Made by a program: the position numbers and the translations under genes. The notes under the pieces were generated by a model. It was not told where the DNA came from and did no database searches. It saw nothing but the letters and a program-made list of their open reading frames with translations. Shown piece by piece: positions 63,323 to 64,000 of a stretch of 64,000 nucleotides of DNA. The first letter of the stretch is position 1. Each line of letters opens with the position of its first letter. Origin of the DNA: Cryptomeria japonica (lineage: Eukaryota > Streptophyta > Pinopsida > Cupressales > Cupressaceae); assembly GCF_030272615.1 (NCBI RefSeq), contig NC_081406.1, positions 482,203,900-482,267,899 on the forward strand. Reading direction: 5' to 3'.

Positions 63323-63568
63323 TTAATAGTATAAGGTAGCGGGTTGAAAAGATAGTCGACCGTTTGACGTCGGAGGAAGAGCCGCTTTGGTCGGTTTGTT
63401 AGCAGAACTCCCTCCATCCATGGTGGTCGCTGTCAAAGCAATTACGCAGACCAAAGCACGATGGAGACTTAAACACTCCCACAACCCCTTGGGGTGACTT
63501 GGCATGCAACATGACTCTTCGGTGGATAAGCTGAAGTCGACAGATTCCATCCAGCAATCAAGCTCCAA
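63323..63568 (-). other. GC-richer short open frame, doubtful
   Basis: An 81-codon minus-strand frame (ATG at 63568, MELDCWMESVDFSLSTEESC) lies in the only GC-richer patch of the right end (about 63345-63570). It ends in a stop next to AT-rich sequence. No domain was recognised. It could be a host first exon, a piece of a repeat, or chance. Confidence 0.2.
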
Positions 63569-63833
63569 CTGAAACGGTTGGAGGTTTTTAACAATAAAAG
63601 ACTCGAGCTTGCCACAAATCGAGGGTGGTATTTAATTCATAGAATTGCATGGAGATTATGGTTACAACCACATGACAATAGAAATAGTGGAATAGTAAAT
63701 AAGACCCAGAGGATAGCAGCAAACATAGCCAAAGATTAGAATAAATAGATGTATACACACACACATTCTTTCATTCTTTCTCACACGAGATTAGAAGAGC
63801 GATAATTTCTTGAAGGGAGGGTTAGAATAGTTT

Positions 63834-63985
63834 GATAGAGAGAAATAATAGTTTGATATAGAGGAAGAATAGTTGGATATAGAGGAAGAATAGTTGGATA
63901 GAGTGATAGTTGGATAATATCATAGAAATTGAGCGATAGAGAGATAGTTGGATAGAGATAAGAATAGTTGGAGAGAAAGAGAGAC
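63834..63985 (+). repeat. Minisatellite with AGTTGGATATAGAGGAAGAAT units
   Basis: Six or seven degenerate units of about 20 bp (AGTTTGATATAGAGGAAGA, AGTTGGATATAGAGGAAGA, AGTTGGATAGAG). The purine-rich plus strand continues to the window end. Confidence 0.75.
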
Positions 63986-64000
63986 TTGCGATCAAGGCGT

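Overview
The window looks like repeat-rich nuclear DNA of a seed plant, most likely a gymnosperm: AT-rich, no bacterial-style gene packing, and almost wholly nested transposable elements in different states of decay. The plant call rests on plant-type LINE ORFs with a C-terminal RNase H, a Tat-like Ty3/gypsy element with two RNase H domains, a Ty1/copia element and long (CT)n tracts. The gymnosperm call is inference from LTR style and repeat density. No intact host gene was recognised; one short GC-richer open stretch near 63.3-63.6 kb is the only weak candidate.

Layout. 1-785: 3' part of a minus-strand LINE (tail of its extra ORF). 786-4205: 3' end of a gypsy-type element with a plausible LTR at 3002-4205. 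4206-7609: decayed sequence, including an opposed LTR-like start at 5990. 7615-12467: minus-strand copia element with both LTRs, PBS, PPT and CATAC target duplications, its pol collapsed by an internal deletion. 12473-14321: nothing recognised. About 14.3-56.0 kb: a probable DNA transposon, about 11.4 kb once insertions are removed, with palindromic GGGCGCCC-type repeats near both ends, a minus-strand transposase-like gene (52681-55761), a plus-strand spliced gene (40785-42884) and a 0.83-0.89 kb CT-rich macrosatellite. Nested in it are a copia-like solo LTR (16126-16913), a 21.8 kb gypsy element (17468-39223, TSD TCTCT) and a full-length LINE (43789-51557, TSD ATGATAATGTT). The gypsy 3' LTR carries a 5'-truncated LINE (34647-38330, 14-bp TSD). 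56.0-59.7 kb: nothing firm. 59740-62335: a third LINE 3' end (RNase H plus extra ORF). 62.3-64 kb: AT-rich sequence, a (TG)28 tract and a short minisatellite.

Two features stand out. First, the gypsy element has LTRs of about 5.9 kb, nearly as long as its internal region. Each contains an array of about 15 palindromes with a GACTTTAAAGTC core, followed by a roughly 1,230-codon reading frame. The two LTR copies carry different, mostly Q-to-stop, lesions, so the frame was probably open when the element inserted. Second, three LINEs (and the fragment at the left edge) carry an additional ORF of about 590-600 codons downstream of the RNase H domain. In two of them its ATG lies two bases after the ORF2 stop (TAATCATG). 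Neither protein belongs to a family I can name with certainty.

The order of events, from nesting and target duplications, is: DNA transposon and macrosatellite, then the gypsy element, then a LINE into its 3' LTR. The other LINE and the solo LTR hit the DNA transposon independently.
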